64,000 bases of DNA from Porphyromonas levii DSM 23370 (GCF_000379925.1 NZ_KB904203.1:70-64069), one strand, 5' to 3'; positions 34,794 through 44,201 are shown, numbered from the stretch's first letter. Program-made: numbers and translations. Notes: generated by a model from the letters alone, not told the origin.

Positions 34794-35268
34794 TAACCCC
34801 CTTCCGCCCCGTACAGACCCACTTGCCAGACGAATTCAGAATACTATCCGGACAAATAGCCATGAGAGACACCCTATGTATCCAGCTATCTCCAAAATCA
34901 TACTCATAAAGAATGTTGCCTCCAGCTTCATCGTTGAAGTACTCCGAAAGTATTATCTTATGAGGTTCCACTTCGTGCATTTCTCTTCTTTTTGCAAAGG
35001 CTCCACCTAGCTCCACTCTAATACTTTGTAGTACTTCACTCATCAATAGGTCTTCTTCACGATCACGCTCTTCATCGACCTCCATAATCTCAATCGTAGG
35101 CTTTTTCAGCGAGTCCGTAAAACGATAAAGATGTGTACCGCTCCATCCGAAAACATCTTGTATCACGTGGTGTAGCTCCATGAAAGTATAATCGCTGGGG
35201 ACATATACCTCACGCCACACAGGGGGATTCTTAATCCCTAGAATTTGAATCTTAAACTTATATACCAT
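34777..35268 (-). CDS. Plasmid pRiA4b ORF-3-like protein, C-terminus truncated by a repeat
   Basis: 163 residues. The family pattern is clear: KIQILGIKNPPVWREVYVPS, TFMELHHVIQDVFGWSGTHL, YRFTDSL, and the C-terminal YEYDFGDSWIHRVSLMAICP. These proteins (also called IS1096 passenger TnpR-like) are of unknown function. Homologues continue into a Cys-Pro-Pro-Glu-Asp type segment after the last lines. Here the protein ends GRKGVSPHTP, encoded inside the G/C-rich repeat at 34770-34793, so the end has probably been replaced. It may still fold, as only the tail is lost. Confidence 0.82.
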   Translation of the reverse strand: MVYKFKIQILGIKNPPVWREVYVPSDYTFMELHHVIQDVFGWSGTHLYRFTDSLKKPTIEIMEVDEERDREEDLLMSEVLQSIRVELGGAFAKRREMHEVEPHKIILSEYFNDEAGGNILYEYDFGDSWIHRVSLMAICPDSILNSSGKWVCTGRKGVSPHTP

Positions 35269-35420
35269 AATTCATCTATGTCATTCTACTTGTAAACTCC
35301 TTGCCCTTGACTTACCTCTCCACCCACCATTCTCTCAAAGCCATAATCGCCAATATGATTAGACACTTCAGTTCTGCTATCAATTGTAATGGCAAATACA
35401 AGACACACTCTTACAAATCC
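35269..35420. other. Short gene-free gap upstream of the pRiA4b-like gene
   Basis: Together with the ATP-grasp remnant this makes a 340-base stretch without an intact gene. I see no promoter of the TAnnTTTG type or hairpin worth calling here. Confidence 0.5.
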
Positions 35421-35605
35421 ACTTTATGATCAGACTGGTAGATGAAGTAACCGCCTCGATCACTGTTTTGGTTACAGGTTGAATGGCTCCATAGAGGTCT
35501 GCATCTACCACAAAATCATAATCTGAGGGGTGGCGTACGATGGATTCGACCCGTTCTCGGGTCTCTTCGCACAGAAAAATAGACGCCCGAATGTTTCCGT
35601 GTGAG
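35421..35605 (-). pseudogene. Duplicate fragment of the ATP-grasp gene 3' end
   Basis: These 185 bases match 37862-38046 at about 90 percent by eye. The shared landmarks include GATGAAGTAACCGCCTCGAT and CTGAGGGGTGGC. A one-base loss in the GTTTTTGG run and a one-base gain in the GAAAATAGA run break the frame. Only the last 60 codons of the ATP-grasp protein are represented. It begins seven bases after the stop of the DUF4276 gene, so the AAA/DUF4276 pair lies between this fragment and the intact gene. Confidence 0.9.
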
Positions 35606-35611
35606 ATGTTT

Positions 35612-36277
35612 CTACTTAGAGAGAGTAAGTCGTTCTCTTAGTCTGGTTACCCAACTATTGAAATGAGGACACTTTGTCAGCATCGCTTGAATTCCTACCT
35701 CAATAGCTATGATAGACCCGTCAACGACTTTACTGTATTCAGGATAAATGCCTAATATTCTTTTAGATGGAGCCTTTTGAGGAGAGGAGTTGATATCTTC
35801 TGGATTAGGAAAAAGGTCTGATAATTCTCCAAGCTTTCTGCTTTCTTGCTCCTGTAAATACATCTCAAATCCACGTTTATTGGAAAAGAGAAGAGCCTCA
35901 TACTCGTGAAGTTGGATGTAAGGAATAAACCTATCGTTTCTGATTGCCATTTCGAGATGTTTCTCCAGTGCTAACACCTTGGATAAATCTCCATTTAGTT
36001 GATTATAGCTTGCCGTGAGATTAGGAACCTTGGGAAACTTGAAGAAATCAACCATCGTACTGACTATCGTGTCTGTACTCTCATTCCTCAGAACCTCGTT
36101 TATTTTGTTGATGAACTTATCGTAGCTAACATTTCCTCCCTTGTGTCCCTTACTTGTGGGTATGAGCGTCCCTCTAACATCGAAGACATTCCCCTGATTA
36201 TATAAGTATAGACTAAGCACGTTTTCCACAAAGGACTGTTCACTTTGCCCTTCGCATATAATCATGAGTCTTTTCAT
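35612..36277 (-). CDS. DUF4276 protein, TOPRIM-like (pair 1)
   Basis: 221 residues. The N-terminal LMIICEGQSEQSFVENVLSL has the Glu-containing strand-loop of TOPRIM-like folds. TMVDFFKFP supplies the DxxxxP-type acidic motif in place of DxD, and YIQLHEYEALLFSN is a strongly conserved DUF4276 block. AAA ATPase plus TOPRIM-like partner is the layout of split OLD systems such as PARIS and AbiL, so a nuclease effector is plausible; the fold assignment is an inference. Its start overlaps the AAA stop by four bases (ATGA), so the two are translationally coupled. A paralogue lies at 42296. Confidence 0.85.
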   Translation of the reverse strand: MKRLMIICEGQSEQSFVENVLSLYLYNQGNVFDVRGTLIPTSKGHKGGNVSYDKFINKINEVLRNESTDTIVSTMVDFFKFPKVPNLTASYNQLNGDLSKVLALEKHLEMAIRNDRFIPYIQLHEYEALLFSNKRGFEMYLQEQESRKLGELSDLFPNPEDINSSPQKAPSKRILGIYPEYSKVVDGSIIAIEVGIQAMLTKCPHFNSWVTRLRERLTLSK

Positions 36278-37371
36278 CTTACTTGTCCTCCAATTATATG
36301 CTTTTCCCAGAGATCACCCGTAGCATAGTCTTCAATCCATTTAGAGAGCTTTGTCTCATCCAATTTATTGAATGTGCTCTCTCCATCTATTTGATCTACA
36401 GTGATTATCTCTTCTGGGGCGAAGAGATTAAGGAGATTAACAGACTGAGTGGCAATGATGATTTGAGAAGAAAAAGAGGCTTTCCGAATGAGTTCGTAGA
36501 GCATCTTTACTGCTGTGGGGTGTAGCCCTAACTCTGGCTCATCTATCATAATGACATCGGGGAGGTCAGGCTGCAAAAGTAAAGTACTTAAGGCAATAAA
36601 CCTGAGTGTGCCGTCTGAAAAATCAGAGACATCAAAGTACTCGTCACTGTTCAGAGCTTCCCACTCTAGAGATATTTGATCCTTATTGAGCCGATTCGGA
36701 ATCAGACGAAAGGAATGAAAAAAAGGAGCTACGAGCTTAGTAATGGCCTCAATTTTTATAAAATCCTTTGGTGCTGTTTCTTGAATCCGGTATAGGTATG
36801 CCGCGAGGTTCCCTCCATCGGCATCAAGGAAGACGTTATCGTTAACTTTCGCTGATGATCGCAATGGACTATTAGGACTTGTGTCGTGGAAATGGTAGAC
36901 TCCGAAATTAGAAAGATAACGCTTCACATAATCTCTAACTCCAGATGCCTGCCCCTTTCCTGTTTTCAGGTCAGACTCCAATACATCCTTGTCTACTTCC
37001 CAACTCTTCCAGTTCTTTAAATCTTCAATAGGCTTATCGTAATTCCAAGAGACTCGACTTTCGGAGATGCTGAGCTTACCTTGTTCGGTGGGAACCAGTG
37101 AAAATTCAAAACCATTACTTGCGTTAAAAACGATTTGTCCTCTAATGGCATCCGTCTGTTTGGAGCTCTTGTGAAGTAAGTGGTTGCTTCCTCCCTTTTT
37201 AACAGAGAATGATCCTAACTTTTGATTGTAAATAGAATGGATAAGCTCAAAGAATGAGAGAAAATTACTTTTCCCTGAGCCATTCGCCCCGATAAGCACA
37301 TTGACTGCACCGAGTTGCAGCTTACAGTCTCGGATCGATTTGTAACCAGATATTTCGATATAATCAATCAT
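36274..37371 (-). CDS. AAA ATPase of ABC/OLD type (pair 1)
   Basis: 365 residues. The Walker A is NVLIGANGSGKSNFLSFF at about residues 24-41. The signature-like stretch is SDFSDGTLRFIALSTLLL, Walker B is VIMIDEPELGLHP, and the switch His/Gln region is IIIATQSVNLLN. The central part includes VYHFHDTSPNSPLR and GGNLAAYLYRIQE, also present in the paralogue at 42985. This is the RecF/OLD-like AAA_21 architecture used as a sensor in several defence systems. It is coupled to the downstream DUF4276 gene. A MITE relative lies immediately upstream (37395-37600). Confidence 0.9.
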   Translation of the reverse strand: MIDYIEISGYKSIRDCKLQLGAVNVLIGANGSGKSNFLSFFELIHSIYNQKLGSFSVKKGGSNHLLHKSSKQTDAIRGQIVFNASNGFEFSLVPTEQGKLSISESRVSWNYDKPIEDLKNWKSWEVDKDVLESDLKTGKGQASGVRDYVKRYLSNFGVYHFHDTSPNSPLRSSAKVNDNVFLDADGGNLAAYLYRIQETAPKDFIKIEAITKLVAPFFHSFRLIPNRLNKDQISLEWEALNSDEYFDVSDFSDGTLRFIALSTLLLQPDLPDVIMIDEPELGLHPTAVKMLYELIRKASFSSQIIIATQSVNLLNLFAPEEIITVDQIDGESTFNKLDETKLSKWIEDYATGDLWEKHIIGGQVR

Positions 37372-37394
37372 AAGTCAAATGTACGAAATATATT

Positions 37395-37600
37395 GAGACT
37401 GTTGAAAAAGTCAACAGTCTCACAAGATTGCGAGCGAAAGCAAGCAAGAATGTCTTGACTGGGCAGAATGGATGAAGTGTAAGGCACTAAGGGTGAGGTC
37501 TGAAGGGAGCATACCTATGTATGTGACCGAACCGAAGGTCGCCCATAGGCAAGCCGAATCCCGCAAGCAACGCAACAATTCGCCATTATGCAATAGTCTC
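37395..37600. mobile_element. Diverged MITE-family element, copy 3
   Basis: Starts GAGACTGTTGA, which with TCAACAGTCTC (37411-37421) forms a perfect 11-bp foldback. It ends TATGCAATAGTCTC. Order and spacing of the inner motifs (AAGGCACTAAGGGTGAGG, GTGACCGAACCGAAGG, CAACGCAACAATTCGCC) parallel the other copies. TATT borders both sides (37391-37394, 37602-37605) and may be part of a target duplication. Confidence 0.65.
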
Positions 37601-37644
37601 CTATTGGATTCAATTGAACACACGGCTATATATGAGGGGCGAAA

Positions 37645-37706
37645 GAATCTCATATGAGAATCAAAAGAATTTCATATGAGAATCGATTGAATCTCGTATG
37701 AGAATC
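37645..37706. repeat. 22-bp tandem repeat of a palindromic unit, three copies
   Basis: GAATCTCATATGAGAATC and two variants start at 37645, 37667 and 37689. Each unit contains the self-complementary CTCATATGAG or a variant. A further AT-rich repeat family, TACTATATACSTTTT-like, follows at about 37757-37815. There are no unique spacers, so it is not a CRISPR array. The stretch 37601-37851 holds no gene. Confidence 0.85.
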
Positions 37707-37851
37707 AAAAGAGTATAATATGACTTCCAAAGAACCCTTTCCTCTCGCTTCTAAATACTATATACCTTTTGAGCGAATACTATATACGTTTTGGCGAAAA
37801 GGTATATACGTTTTTGAGGTTTCTGATATATTAGTCTCTAAATGCTTCTAT

Positions 37852-38967
37852 TTAGACGATTACTTTATGGTCTGACTGATAGATGAAGTAACCGCCTCGA
37901 TCGCTGTTTTTGGTGACAGGTTGAATGGCTCCATAGAGATCTGCGTCTACCACGAAATCATAATCTGAGGGGTGGCATACGATGGGTTCGACCCTTTCTC
38001 GGGTCTCTTCGCACAGAAAATAGACACCCGAATGTTTCCGCTGTGAAACCACAGGCGGCGTAAATTGCCCGCATGCCACTTCCACAACCGCATTGACAAA
38101 GTCGTAACCAGTAGAAAGTCGCACAAGGTCAGCACTGATAAAACCTCCTCCCATTCGGGGACCTACCTCTATGATATACGGAACCCCATCGGAATCCATC
38201 TTTACTTCCGTATGGCATGCCCCATACCCAATCTGTAGAGCAGAGAGTGTGTCGAGTGTGAGCGTCTTTATTGCCTCCCATTGTGTGGAAGTTAGATCGG
38301 CCGGCTGGTGGTGTTCCAACTCTACAAAGTGTGGAGCCCCGGTCGTTACTTTGTCGGTAATCTGGAGGAGATAATGCTGACCCTCAAAAGATATTGTCTC
38401 CACACTAAACTCTCTACCCTCGATAAACTGCTCCACAATAGCCGTTTTCGATGGCGACCATTCGTATGCCTCTTTAAGTGCTTTTTGAAGCTCCTCGGGC
38501 TGATGCACCAAGTTAATTCCACGACTACCGCCATTATCCACTGGCTTAACAATTACTGGTAGCGGAATATCAATTCCCGTTGCTGTACTTTCTGAGAGTA
38601 TTTGAAACTTAGGGATAGAGAGCCCTGCCTCTTTCATACGATGACGCATTGTATATTTATTTTTGGTCAACGCCTCACTCTCTGGAGAGTTGCAGGGCAA
38701 GCCAAGTCCACGAGCAATGTAGTAGACGTAAGGCAGTGCAGACTCTATCAAAAAGGAAGTAACCCCTTGCACCTCTTCTTTTCGACAGATTTCCAAAATC
38801 TTGTCTTTTTCGGTAAAAGAATATGGGTAAAACTTCTCTGCGTACCGATCAGCTGCGATGTGATCATCTTCTGCGCGACCAAAGGCAATGATGGTGTGAC
38901 CGTCTTCTACCGCCTGTTTGTAAAAAGTCAGGTATTGGTAGTTTGCTCCAAGAACTGCTATTTTCAT
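37852..38967 (-). CDS. ATP-grasp enzyme (carbamoyl-phosphate-synthase/PylC-like)
   Basis: 371 residues. An N-terminal Rossmann-like pre-ATP-grasp region (MKIAVLGANYQYLTFYKQAV) is followed by the ATP-grasp fold. PVIVKPVDNGGSRGINLV is the lysine/glycine-loop region, IVEQFIEGREFSVETISF follows, and the metal-binding end is YIIEVGPRMGGGF. Such enzymes ligate an amino acid or acid to an amine using ATP. In a capsule operon with FemAB-like, GNAT and PLP genes it could add an amino-acid substituent to a sugar. That role is inferred. Its 3' end is duplicated at 35421-35605. Confidence 0.9.
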   Translation of the reverse strand: MKIAVLGANYQYLTFYKQAVEDGHTIIAFGRAEDDHIAADRYAEKFYPYSFTEKDKILEICRKEEVQGVTSFLIESALPYVYYIARGLGLPCNSPESEALTKNKYTMRHRMKEAGLSIPKFQILSESTATGIDIPLPVIVKPVDNGGSRGINLVHQPEELQKALKEAYEWSPSKTAIVEQFIEGREFSVETISFEGQHYLLQITDKVTTGAPHFVELEHHQPADLTSTQWEAIKTLTLDTLSALQIGYGACHTEVKMDSDGVPYIIEVGPRMGGGFISADLVRLSTGYDFVNAVVEVACGQFTPPVVSQRKHSGVYFLCEETRERVEPIVCHPSDYDFVVDADLYGAIQPVTKNSDRGGYFIYQSDHKVIV

Positions 38968-38970
38968 AAT

Positions 38971-40038
38971 CTACTGAGCTCTATATAGTGGAAAGAATGT
39001 ACTGCTTTGATTAAAATCGGGGTCTTCCTCACTTCTTAGCCGCACCAACTTGTGATACATCTCTGGATCAACAATATCGTAACCGATGGAAAATTGGTTG
39101 GCTGAGTTTTTATTGAAAGCTTGCTTGAACTTAAAGAGGGGGTCTTCACCCGATCCGACTCCTCCGCCCAAGTGAAAGGTCTTAAAGCCTCGCTCTGCGC
39201 CACAACACGCTACTGTATAGAGAAGCAAGTTGGAGGGACTGAGAGAGCGATACTCATACACTGAGCCGGAGAGGTGGTAGTGCATCCGACTATTGGCGTA
39301 GAGGATGATAGCTATAGAGATAATCTGCCCATCCTTGAGTGCATAAAAGATGGTGTAATTATCACTTAGCTCATCGTTAAGAGCTTCATAAAACTCGGGC
39401 GAAAAGTAGTAATATTCATCAGCATTATCTCCATCCATCGTCTTACTATAGATGGATCTAAACTCAGATAACAGCTCTTTGCCTTTGCCCTCTTCTATGA
39501 TAACGTCGCTTTTGATGGCTTTACGGATTGTAGTCCTATTTTTTCCCAGTAAATTATCCCAGATGTCCTCCTCGGTAGTAAGGTCTATATGGATCGTTTT
39601 ACCCAAATCAATAATGGTAGAGTAATTCTCTAAGATGTGGGCATTATGGAGTATTGGATGATATCGATAGAAAACAGATATGACCTTCAGATCTTTAAGG
39701 CAAGCGATGTAGTCGGCATAAAACTTATCAAGTTGCTCTTTAGAGGTCTCCCCCTCAAAAATAAATCCACCATAACCATAAGGAGTGATGGCATCGAAGT
39801 AAGTCTCTTGGGGTAATCGCTCCGCAAAGATAGGGATCTGAGCAATATCTCGTAGCATCAGCACACATATACCTCTCAGCCCCTCACTCTGGTAATACAA
39901 TAGCATTGGATCTCCATCGCCATGCAAAGCAAATGGAGCCACGTAACCATAGAGATAATAGACATCGTAGACAGCAAAGGACTTAACAATATCGTCCCAC
40001 TCTTTTCGATTTTTATTGTTAAAGACTTTCATTCTCAC
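38971..40038 (-). CDS. FemAB/GNAT-like acyl or aminoacyl transferase
   Basis: 355 residues of the double-GNAT FemAB/BioF2-like type. Visible parts are TPYGYGGFIFEGET, the HIDLTTEEDIWDNLLGKNRT segment typical of these proteins before the basic RKAIK, and MHYHLSGSVYEYRSLSPSNLL. GSGEDPLFKFKQAFNK is the C-terminal Phe-Lys motif. FemAB relatives transfer amino acids from aminoacyl-tRNA; others transfer acyl groups in polysaccharide clusters. The substrate is unknown here. It overlaps the GNAT gene upstream by four bases. Confidence 0.85.
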   Translation of the reverse strand: MRMKVFNNKNRKEWDDIVKSFAVYDVYYLYGYVAPFALHGDGDPMLLYYQSEGLRGICVLMLRDIAQIPIFAERLPQETYFDAITPYGYGGFIFEGETSKEQLDKFYADYIACLKDLKVISVFYRYHPILHNAHILENYSTIIDLGKTIHIDLTTEEDIWDNLLGKNRTTIRKAIKSDVIIEEGKGKELLSEFRSIYSKTMDGDNADEYYYFSPEFYEALNDELSDNYTIFYALKDGQIISIAIILYANSRMHYHLSGSVYEYRSLSPSNLLLYTVACCGAERGFKTFHLGGGVGSGEDPLFKFKQAFNKNSANQFSIGYDIVDPEMYHKLVRLRSEEDPDFNQSSTFFPLYRAQ

Positions 40039-40511
40039 AGTGATTTAACCATTTCTATTCTTGTGGGGGTATAACCCGAGGTTTTAAGAGTATGCTCCAT
40101 CACTTCATTGAAAACCGCATAGTGTGTAGCCATCTCAATGCAATTGAGTTCTCTTGCTTTACTTTCAGCAACGTCAAAAGATTTTTTTCCGAATCCTTTT
40201 CCTTTCGCTTCTTGCAAGAAATATATCGAACGAAGGTTCCATCTCTTCCTATTTATGAAGTTAGAAATATAGCCCCAATAGTAACCATATAGTTTGGTTT
40301 CGTCTCTGAGCCCCCAGAAGAATGTGTTACCAGAAGTAAGATGTATCTCAAGTTCATTGACTTTTGACTCAACAAAAGACCAAGGTATATCCCAATCAGG
40401 ATAGTGATACGTAATCATCAAATCCCGTTCCATTTCTATGAGCTGTTGCTTATAGGGTACAATCTCGTCCCATTTCATCCAGCCTTCAAGTAATTTTTGT
40501 TCGTTCATCAT
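40035..40511 (-). CDS. GNAT-family N-acetyltransferase
   Basis: 158 residues. The acetyl-CoA-binding loop is YFLQEAKGKGFGKKSFDVAE (Q/R-x-x-G-x-G/A type) at about residues 94-113, followed by ELNCIEMATHYAVFNEVMEH and a C-terminal GYTPTRIEM. It could acetylate a nucleotide-activated amino sugar in the PglD position of a bacillosamine-like pathway, but a protein target cannot be excluded. It overlaps its neighbours by four bases on both sides, so it belongs to the capsule operon. Confidence 0.85.
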   Translation of the reverse strand: MMNEQKLLEGWMKWDEIVPYKQQLIEMERDLMITYHYPDWDIPWSFVESKVNELEIHLTSGNTFFWGLRDETKLYGYYWGYISNFINRKRWNLRSIYFLQEAKGKGFGKKSFDVAESKARELNCIEMATHYAVFNEVMEHTLKTSGYTPTRIEMVKSL

Positions 40512-41599
40512 AATCTCTCTAAGATGCTAATAATATGTTCCATTTCTGCTGTACTATATCTCTGGTCGATAGGTATACACAAGAGATTACTATAAAGTAA
40601 GTCTACGGCTTTACTTGTTGTTGGCGCATTTTGAGCCTTTGCCCATACGATAGGGGCAAAGATATTGTGATTCGCCAATGTTTTTTGTACGGCCTCTCGC
40701 TCTTTAATACATAATACTGGGAGATAAAGAGGTGTAACACCTTCCGCGAGCATAAGGAATAGCGGGACAACAGAGGTTATATTCTTTAGTCCCTCAAGAA
40801 GCGTAGTATAGTTGCTTCTCCTACGTCGTATAAGCTCTAGTATATCTAAGTTGGACTGTATCTTTAGAGAAGTTGGCGTAATCGAAAAAAAACATTGCTG
40901 AGAGGATAATCGCTCCTCAGCTTGGCGATAAAGTTCTAAGAAGTCACTTTTATTACCTTCTCCACACTCTATGTAGTTATTTTTTAATAGAGATGCTTGC
41001 ACTTTTAGTGACTCCAATGTAGTATCATATATGGTTTCTTGAGGTCTTTCAATCTGTATCTTATTTGATCTATATGACAAGAAAGCTCCATCTGGCACAC
41101 CACACCACTTTCTAATACTTGCAATATGAAAGTCTGCGTTGCTTTTCTCCTTAGAATACAAAGTTTGAGTGCAATCTTCTATTGTGATGACACCTTGCTC
41201 TCGTGCGAAATCAATCACTTGATCTATCTCCTGAATGGTATTGAACCCAAAGTATCGATGAAATAGAAAAACAGACGGCTTGACCTTTGTGAGAGTTTCC
41301 ATCAAGTCGTCAGCTGTAGTCGTTAAGCTTTCATCTACGTCATACCCATATAGCTTATATTCAGTCTTTATAAAAGGCTCTAATACAGACCAACAGGTAA
41401 AAGAAGGGACTAAAGCTACCTTTCGATCAGTCACATCAATTGCACTAGATCGAAGGATTAGCTCAATAGCCTTCCTGCCCGAAGATAACCAAACATATTC
41501 ACTATCAGATAAGCCAAACGAGCTTAAGGTAATCTGCTTAGTCTCTTGTATCAACTCAGATGGATTTATCCAAAAGTTGCTACCTATTTCTTTTTTCAT
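40508..41599 (-). CDS. DegT-like PLP-dependent aminotransferase-fold protein
   Basis: 363 residues from ATG 41599, chosen because it overlaps the sugar-transferase stop in an ATGA. The longer frame to 41722 merely reads over the sugar transferase in another phase. Fold-type I PLP features are [49 protein letters not shown] (ring Asp) and the presumed lysine in [16 protein letters not shown]. It is shorter and more diverged than the 31146 enzyme, so its substrate may differ. Together with GNAT, FemAB-like and ATP-grasp genes it forms a tightly overlapping four-gene block. Confidence 0.85.
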   Translation of the reverse strand: MKKEIGSNFWINPSELIQETKQITLSSFGLSDSEYVWLSSGRKAIELILRSSAIDVTDRKVALVPSFTCWSVLEPFIKTEYKLYGYDVDESLTTTADDLMETLTKVKPSVFLFHRYFGFNTIQEIDQVIDFAREQGVITIEDCTQTLYSKEKSNADFHIASIRKWCGVPDGAFLSYRSNKIQIERPQETIYDTTLESLKVQASLLKNNYIECGEGNKSDFLELYRQAEERLSSQQCFFSITPTSLKIQSNLDILELIRRRRSNYTTLLEGLKNITSVVPLFLMLAEGVTPLYLPVLCIKEREAVQKTLANHNIFAPIVWAKAQNAPTTSKAVDLLYSNLLCIPIDQRYSTAEMEHIISILERL

Positions 41600-42243
41600 C
41601 TCTTCTCTTCTTTTATTATCTCGAGAACTTTCGGCAGAAAGCCCAAATCGTCTATATCTTTCATATCTCCTTGTCCAGAGCCAACATTGTCTCTCTTGAA
41701 TACCTTCATAATGGTGAGCCAAACAATCTTTACATCAAGAGCCAAAGAATAGTGGTCTACATACCACACATCAAGTTCAAACTTACGACTTAACTTAAGG
41801 AGATTACGACCATGTACCTGTGCCCACCCTGTTATACCAGGTCTAACGTCATGCCGTCTTTTTTGCTCGGAGTTGAATAGACGAAGATATATAGGTGTGA
41901 GGGGACGGGGACCTATAAATGACATATCTCCTTTAAGCACATTCCAGAGCTGGGGAAGTTCGTCCAGTGAAGTCTTGCGGACAAAGCGTCCCACCTTGGT
42001 CAAGCGCTGAGCATCGGGCAGAAGATTGCCCTCTGCATCCCTTTCGTCCGTCATACTCTTAAACTTATAGAGCTTGAATATCTTCTCGTCCTTACCAGGA
42101 CGCTCCTGTGTGAAGATAGCTCCAGCCCCTTTATTGGCAATCGTGAGCCACACCCACACCACCAAGAGCAACGGCGACAGCACCACGAGTCCCACCAATG
42201 CCGCCACAAAATCCAACACCCGCTTTATATACCGTCTATACAT
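41596..42243 (-). CDS. PglC-type phosphoglycosyl (sugar) transferase
   Basis: 215 residues, the short form of initiating glycosyl-1-phosphate transferase. One membrane-inserted N-terminal helix ([20 protein letters not shown]) is followed by [20 protein letters not shown], the catalytic Asp-Glu region [19 protein letters not shown] with TSLDE before it, and [14 protein letters not shown]. It moves a sugar-phosphate from a UDP-sugar onto undecaprenyl phosphate, the first step of capsule-unit assembly. A damaged copy of its first 37 codons exists at 44378-44488. Confidence 0.94.
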   Translation of the reverse strand: MYRRYIKRVLDFVAALVGLVVLSPLLLVVWVWLTIANKGAGAIFTQERPGKDEKIFKLYKFKSMTDERDAEGNLLPDAQRLTKVGRFVRKTSLDELPQLWNVLKGDMSFIGPRPLTPIYLRLFNSEQKRRHDVRPGITGWAQVHGRNLLKLSRKFELDVWYVDHYSLALDVKIVWLTIMKVFKRDNVGSGQGDMKDIDDLGFLPKVLEIIKEEKR

Positions 42244-42295
42244 CTTTTATTGTTATCTATCATATGAAAAAGCAAGATCCTATCACCCTCACTCC

Positions 42296-42985
42296 TTACT
42301 GTAGCTGCTCTAAAGTCTCTATCCATTGACCGAAATGCGGGCATCTTTTTTTAAGTTCGTCTATCCCCACAGAGCTGGTAATTTGCGCTCCTACTTGTGG
42401 CTTATTGTATCTATATTTCCCTTCAAAAGCCTTAATCAGCCTTTTAGAGGGAGCCGTATCCTCCCCTTGATTAACCTTTTCTGGTTCATTATTCAACTGT
42501 TCTAACTGCTGTTGCAATTGTTCAATACCCCTTCTAGCCTCAGGGTATTCTTTGAGAAGCAGAGGTAGTCCACACAAGACTAACGCTTCAAACTCATGAA
42601 GTTGTATGTATGGAATGAAGGACCCGCAGTCCAATGCCTCCCTAATGCTTTGTTCTAGGCATTGAATCGCTAAATAAGGATCATGTATTTGAGCACACTT
42701 CCCAAAGCCTGGGTAATCCGTCGGTAGCTTATAGTAGTCTACCATCATAGAGTAGTAGTGTGTATGATACCCATCCTTTCTATTCTGGGCTATAACAAGC
42801 CTCAATTCATTCTTAAGTTGCTCAAAAGAGATAGCCCCTCCGACACATCCACTTCGGCGATTTGTAGTCAACACAATCGTCTTAGTTACGATGTTGAACC
42901 TTCTTAAGTATGGGGATAAAACAGTTTGAACAAACCGTTCCTCAGTTTGTCCTTCACAAAGGATATGCAATACAATCTGTCCCAT
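42296..42985 (-). CDS. DUF4276 protein, TOPRIM-like (pair 2)
   Basis: 229 residues from ATG 42985, which overlaps the AAA stop by one base (TAATG). An extension to 43018 would reach into the AAA gene. Family blocks match the pair-1 protein: LHILCEGQTEERFVQTVLSP, MMVDYYKLP and YIQLHEFEALVLCG. The end CPHFGQWIETLEQL parallels CPHFNSWVTRLRERL in the paralogue. It is interpreted as the TOPRIM-like effector partner of the AAA ATPase. The intact sugar transferase starts 53 bases downstream. Confidence 0.87.
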   Translation of the reverse strand: MGQIVLHILCEGQTEERFVQTVLSPYLRRFNIVTKTIVLTTNRRSGCVGGAISFEQLKNELRLVIAQNRKDGYHTHYYSMMVDYYKLPTDYPGFGKCAQIHDPYLAIQCLEQSIREALDCGSFIPYIQLHEFEALVLCGLPLLLKEYPEARRGIEQLQQQLEQLNNEPEKVNQGEDTAPSKRLIKAFEGKYRYNKPQVGAQITSSVGIDELKKRCPHFGQWIETLEQLQ

Positions 42986-44100
42986 TACGGTTTTCCTCCT
43001 AGAACATTTTTCCCCCATAGCTCACTCAGGGTATATTGCTCCAGCCACTCACCGAGCCCCTCCTCACTCAGCTTGGTTACAACAGACGATTGCGAGTGCT
43101 CATCATACTCTACAATAGAAATTTCATCTGCAGTGAACTGATCCATGAGCAGAGGGGATTGCGTTGCAACCAAAACTTGTGCATGCAACGAAGCATCTTT
43201 GATCATCTCTGATAGCTGAACGATCGCAGAGGGGTGCAGGCCTAACTCAGGCTCATCAACAATGATGATGGGAGGCATCATCTTCGGAGGCTGGAGCAAC
43301 AATGTTGCCAATGCGATAAATCGAATAGAACCGTCAGAAAACTGATCCGGAAAGAAGATGTAATCATTTGCTGATTGATCTCGCCACCTGAGGAGGACGT
43401 AGCCTTGATCGTTCGGGGCTAAATAGAAATCCGAGAATTGCGGTACCACACTCCGCACATATGTGATAATTCTCTTATAGTTCTCGGGGAAAAACTCTTT
43501 TAGTCTATAGAGGAATGCCGCCAGATTATTCCCTTGAGCCTGAAGATAATCTGAAAACTCCTTACGTACAGCTTGACGTATAGGAGCCGTAGAGGTGGTA
43601 TCGTGAAACTGGTATACCTTACAGCCAGAAAGAAGCTTCCGGATAACAATAGCCGTCCTATCCGTAGTGTCAAGAAGAGCAGACTCTTGAAATTTTGCCT
43701 TTAGAGAAGTTTTGTAAGGCGTAGCGCTTTCCTTTTTTGTGTACTCCAATTCCTCCGAAACAATAATGAGATTGTCTGGAGAGGCATAGGAAAGAGAGAA
43801 TGAGTACTTATCACTTATTCCTTTATTACTCCAAAAAAGGTCACCCTTTATAGTATCTGTCACCTTGGAGCCATAATGTAAGAAGACTTGAGCAGAACCA
43901 TTTCTTGCCACATACTCCTGAAAGCTGCCAGACATCATAAAGCTTAGCATCTTAAAGAAGCTGACGACATTGCTCTTACCAGCACCATTGGCTCCCATAA
44001 GGATATTGACATCTCCTAAGTCAAGGTGAATACCCTGATCATTAGAAAACGACTTAAACCCACTAACGTTGAGGTGCTTCAATTTTAGCTTATCTGCCAT
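42985..44100 (-). CDS. AAA ATPase of ABC/OLD type (pair 2)
   Basis: 371 residues from ATG 44100. Codons further upstream are in the MITE and do not resemble the family. Walker A is NILMGANGAGKSNVVSFF, the signature-like segment is QFSDGSIRFIALATLLLQ, Walker B is IIIVDEPELGLHPSA, and ATQSPLLMDQF is the switch region. VYQFHDTTSTAPIR and GNNLAAFLYRLKE align with the pair-1 ATPase, so the two are paralogues. It is separated from a MITE-like element by 101 bases. A defence role is inferred from architecture. Confidence 0.9.
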   Translation of the reverse strand: MADKLKLKHLNVSGFKSFSNDQGIHLDLGDVNILMGANGAGKSNVVSFFKMLSFMMSGSFQEYVARNGSAQVFLHYGSKVTDTIKGDLFWSNKGISDKYSFSLSYASPDNLIIVSEELEYTKKESATPYKTSLKAKFQESALLDTTDRTAIVIRKLLSGCKVYQFHDTTSTAPIRQAVRKEFSDYLQAQGNNLAAFLYRLKEFFPENYKRIITYVRSVVPQFSDFYLAPNDQGYVLLRWRDQSANDYIFFPDQFSDGSIRFIALATLLLQPPKMMPPIIIVDEPELGLHPSAIVQLSEMIKDASLHAQVLVATQSPLLMDQFTADEISIVEYDEHSQSSVVTKLSEEGLGEWLEQYTLSELWGKNVLGGKP

Positions 44101-44201
44101 ATCTTCAAGATTCAATCGATTTTTAATCTGGATATAAAGATACCATTTCCAAACGTTTCTACTCCTATTTAAGAGCAAGGGAAAAGCATCTAGCTCCCTT
44201 A

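Noticed and set aside
37645-37706. Possible CRISPR array
   Set aside because: The three units are contiguous with 4-base gaps and no unique spacers, and no cas gene is near.
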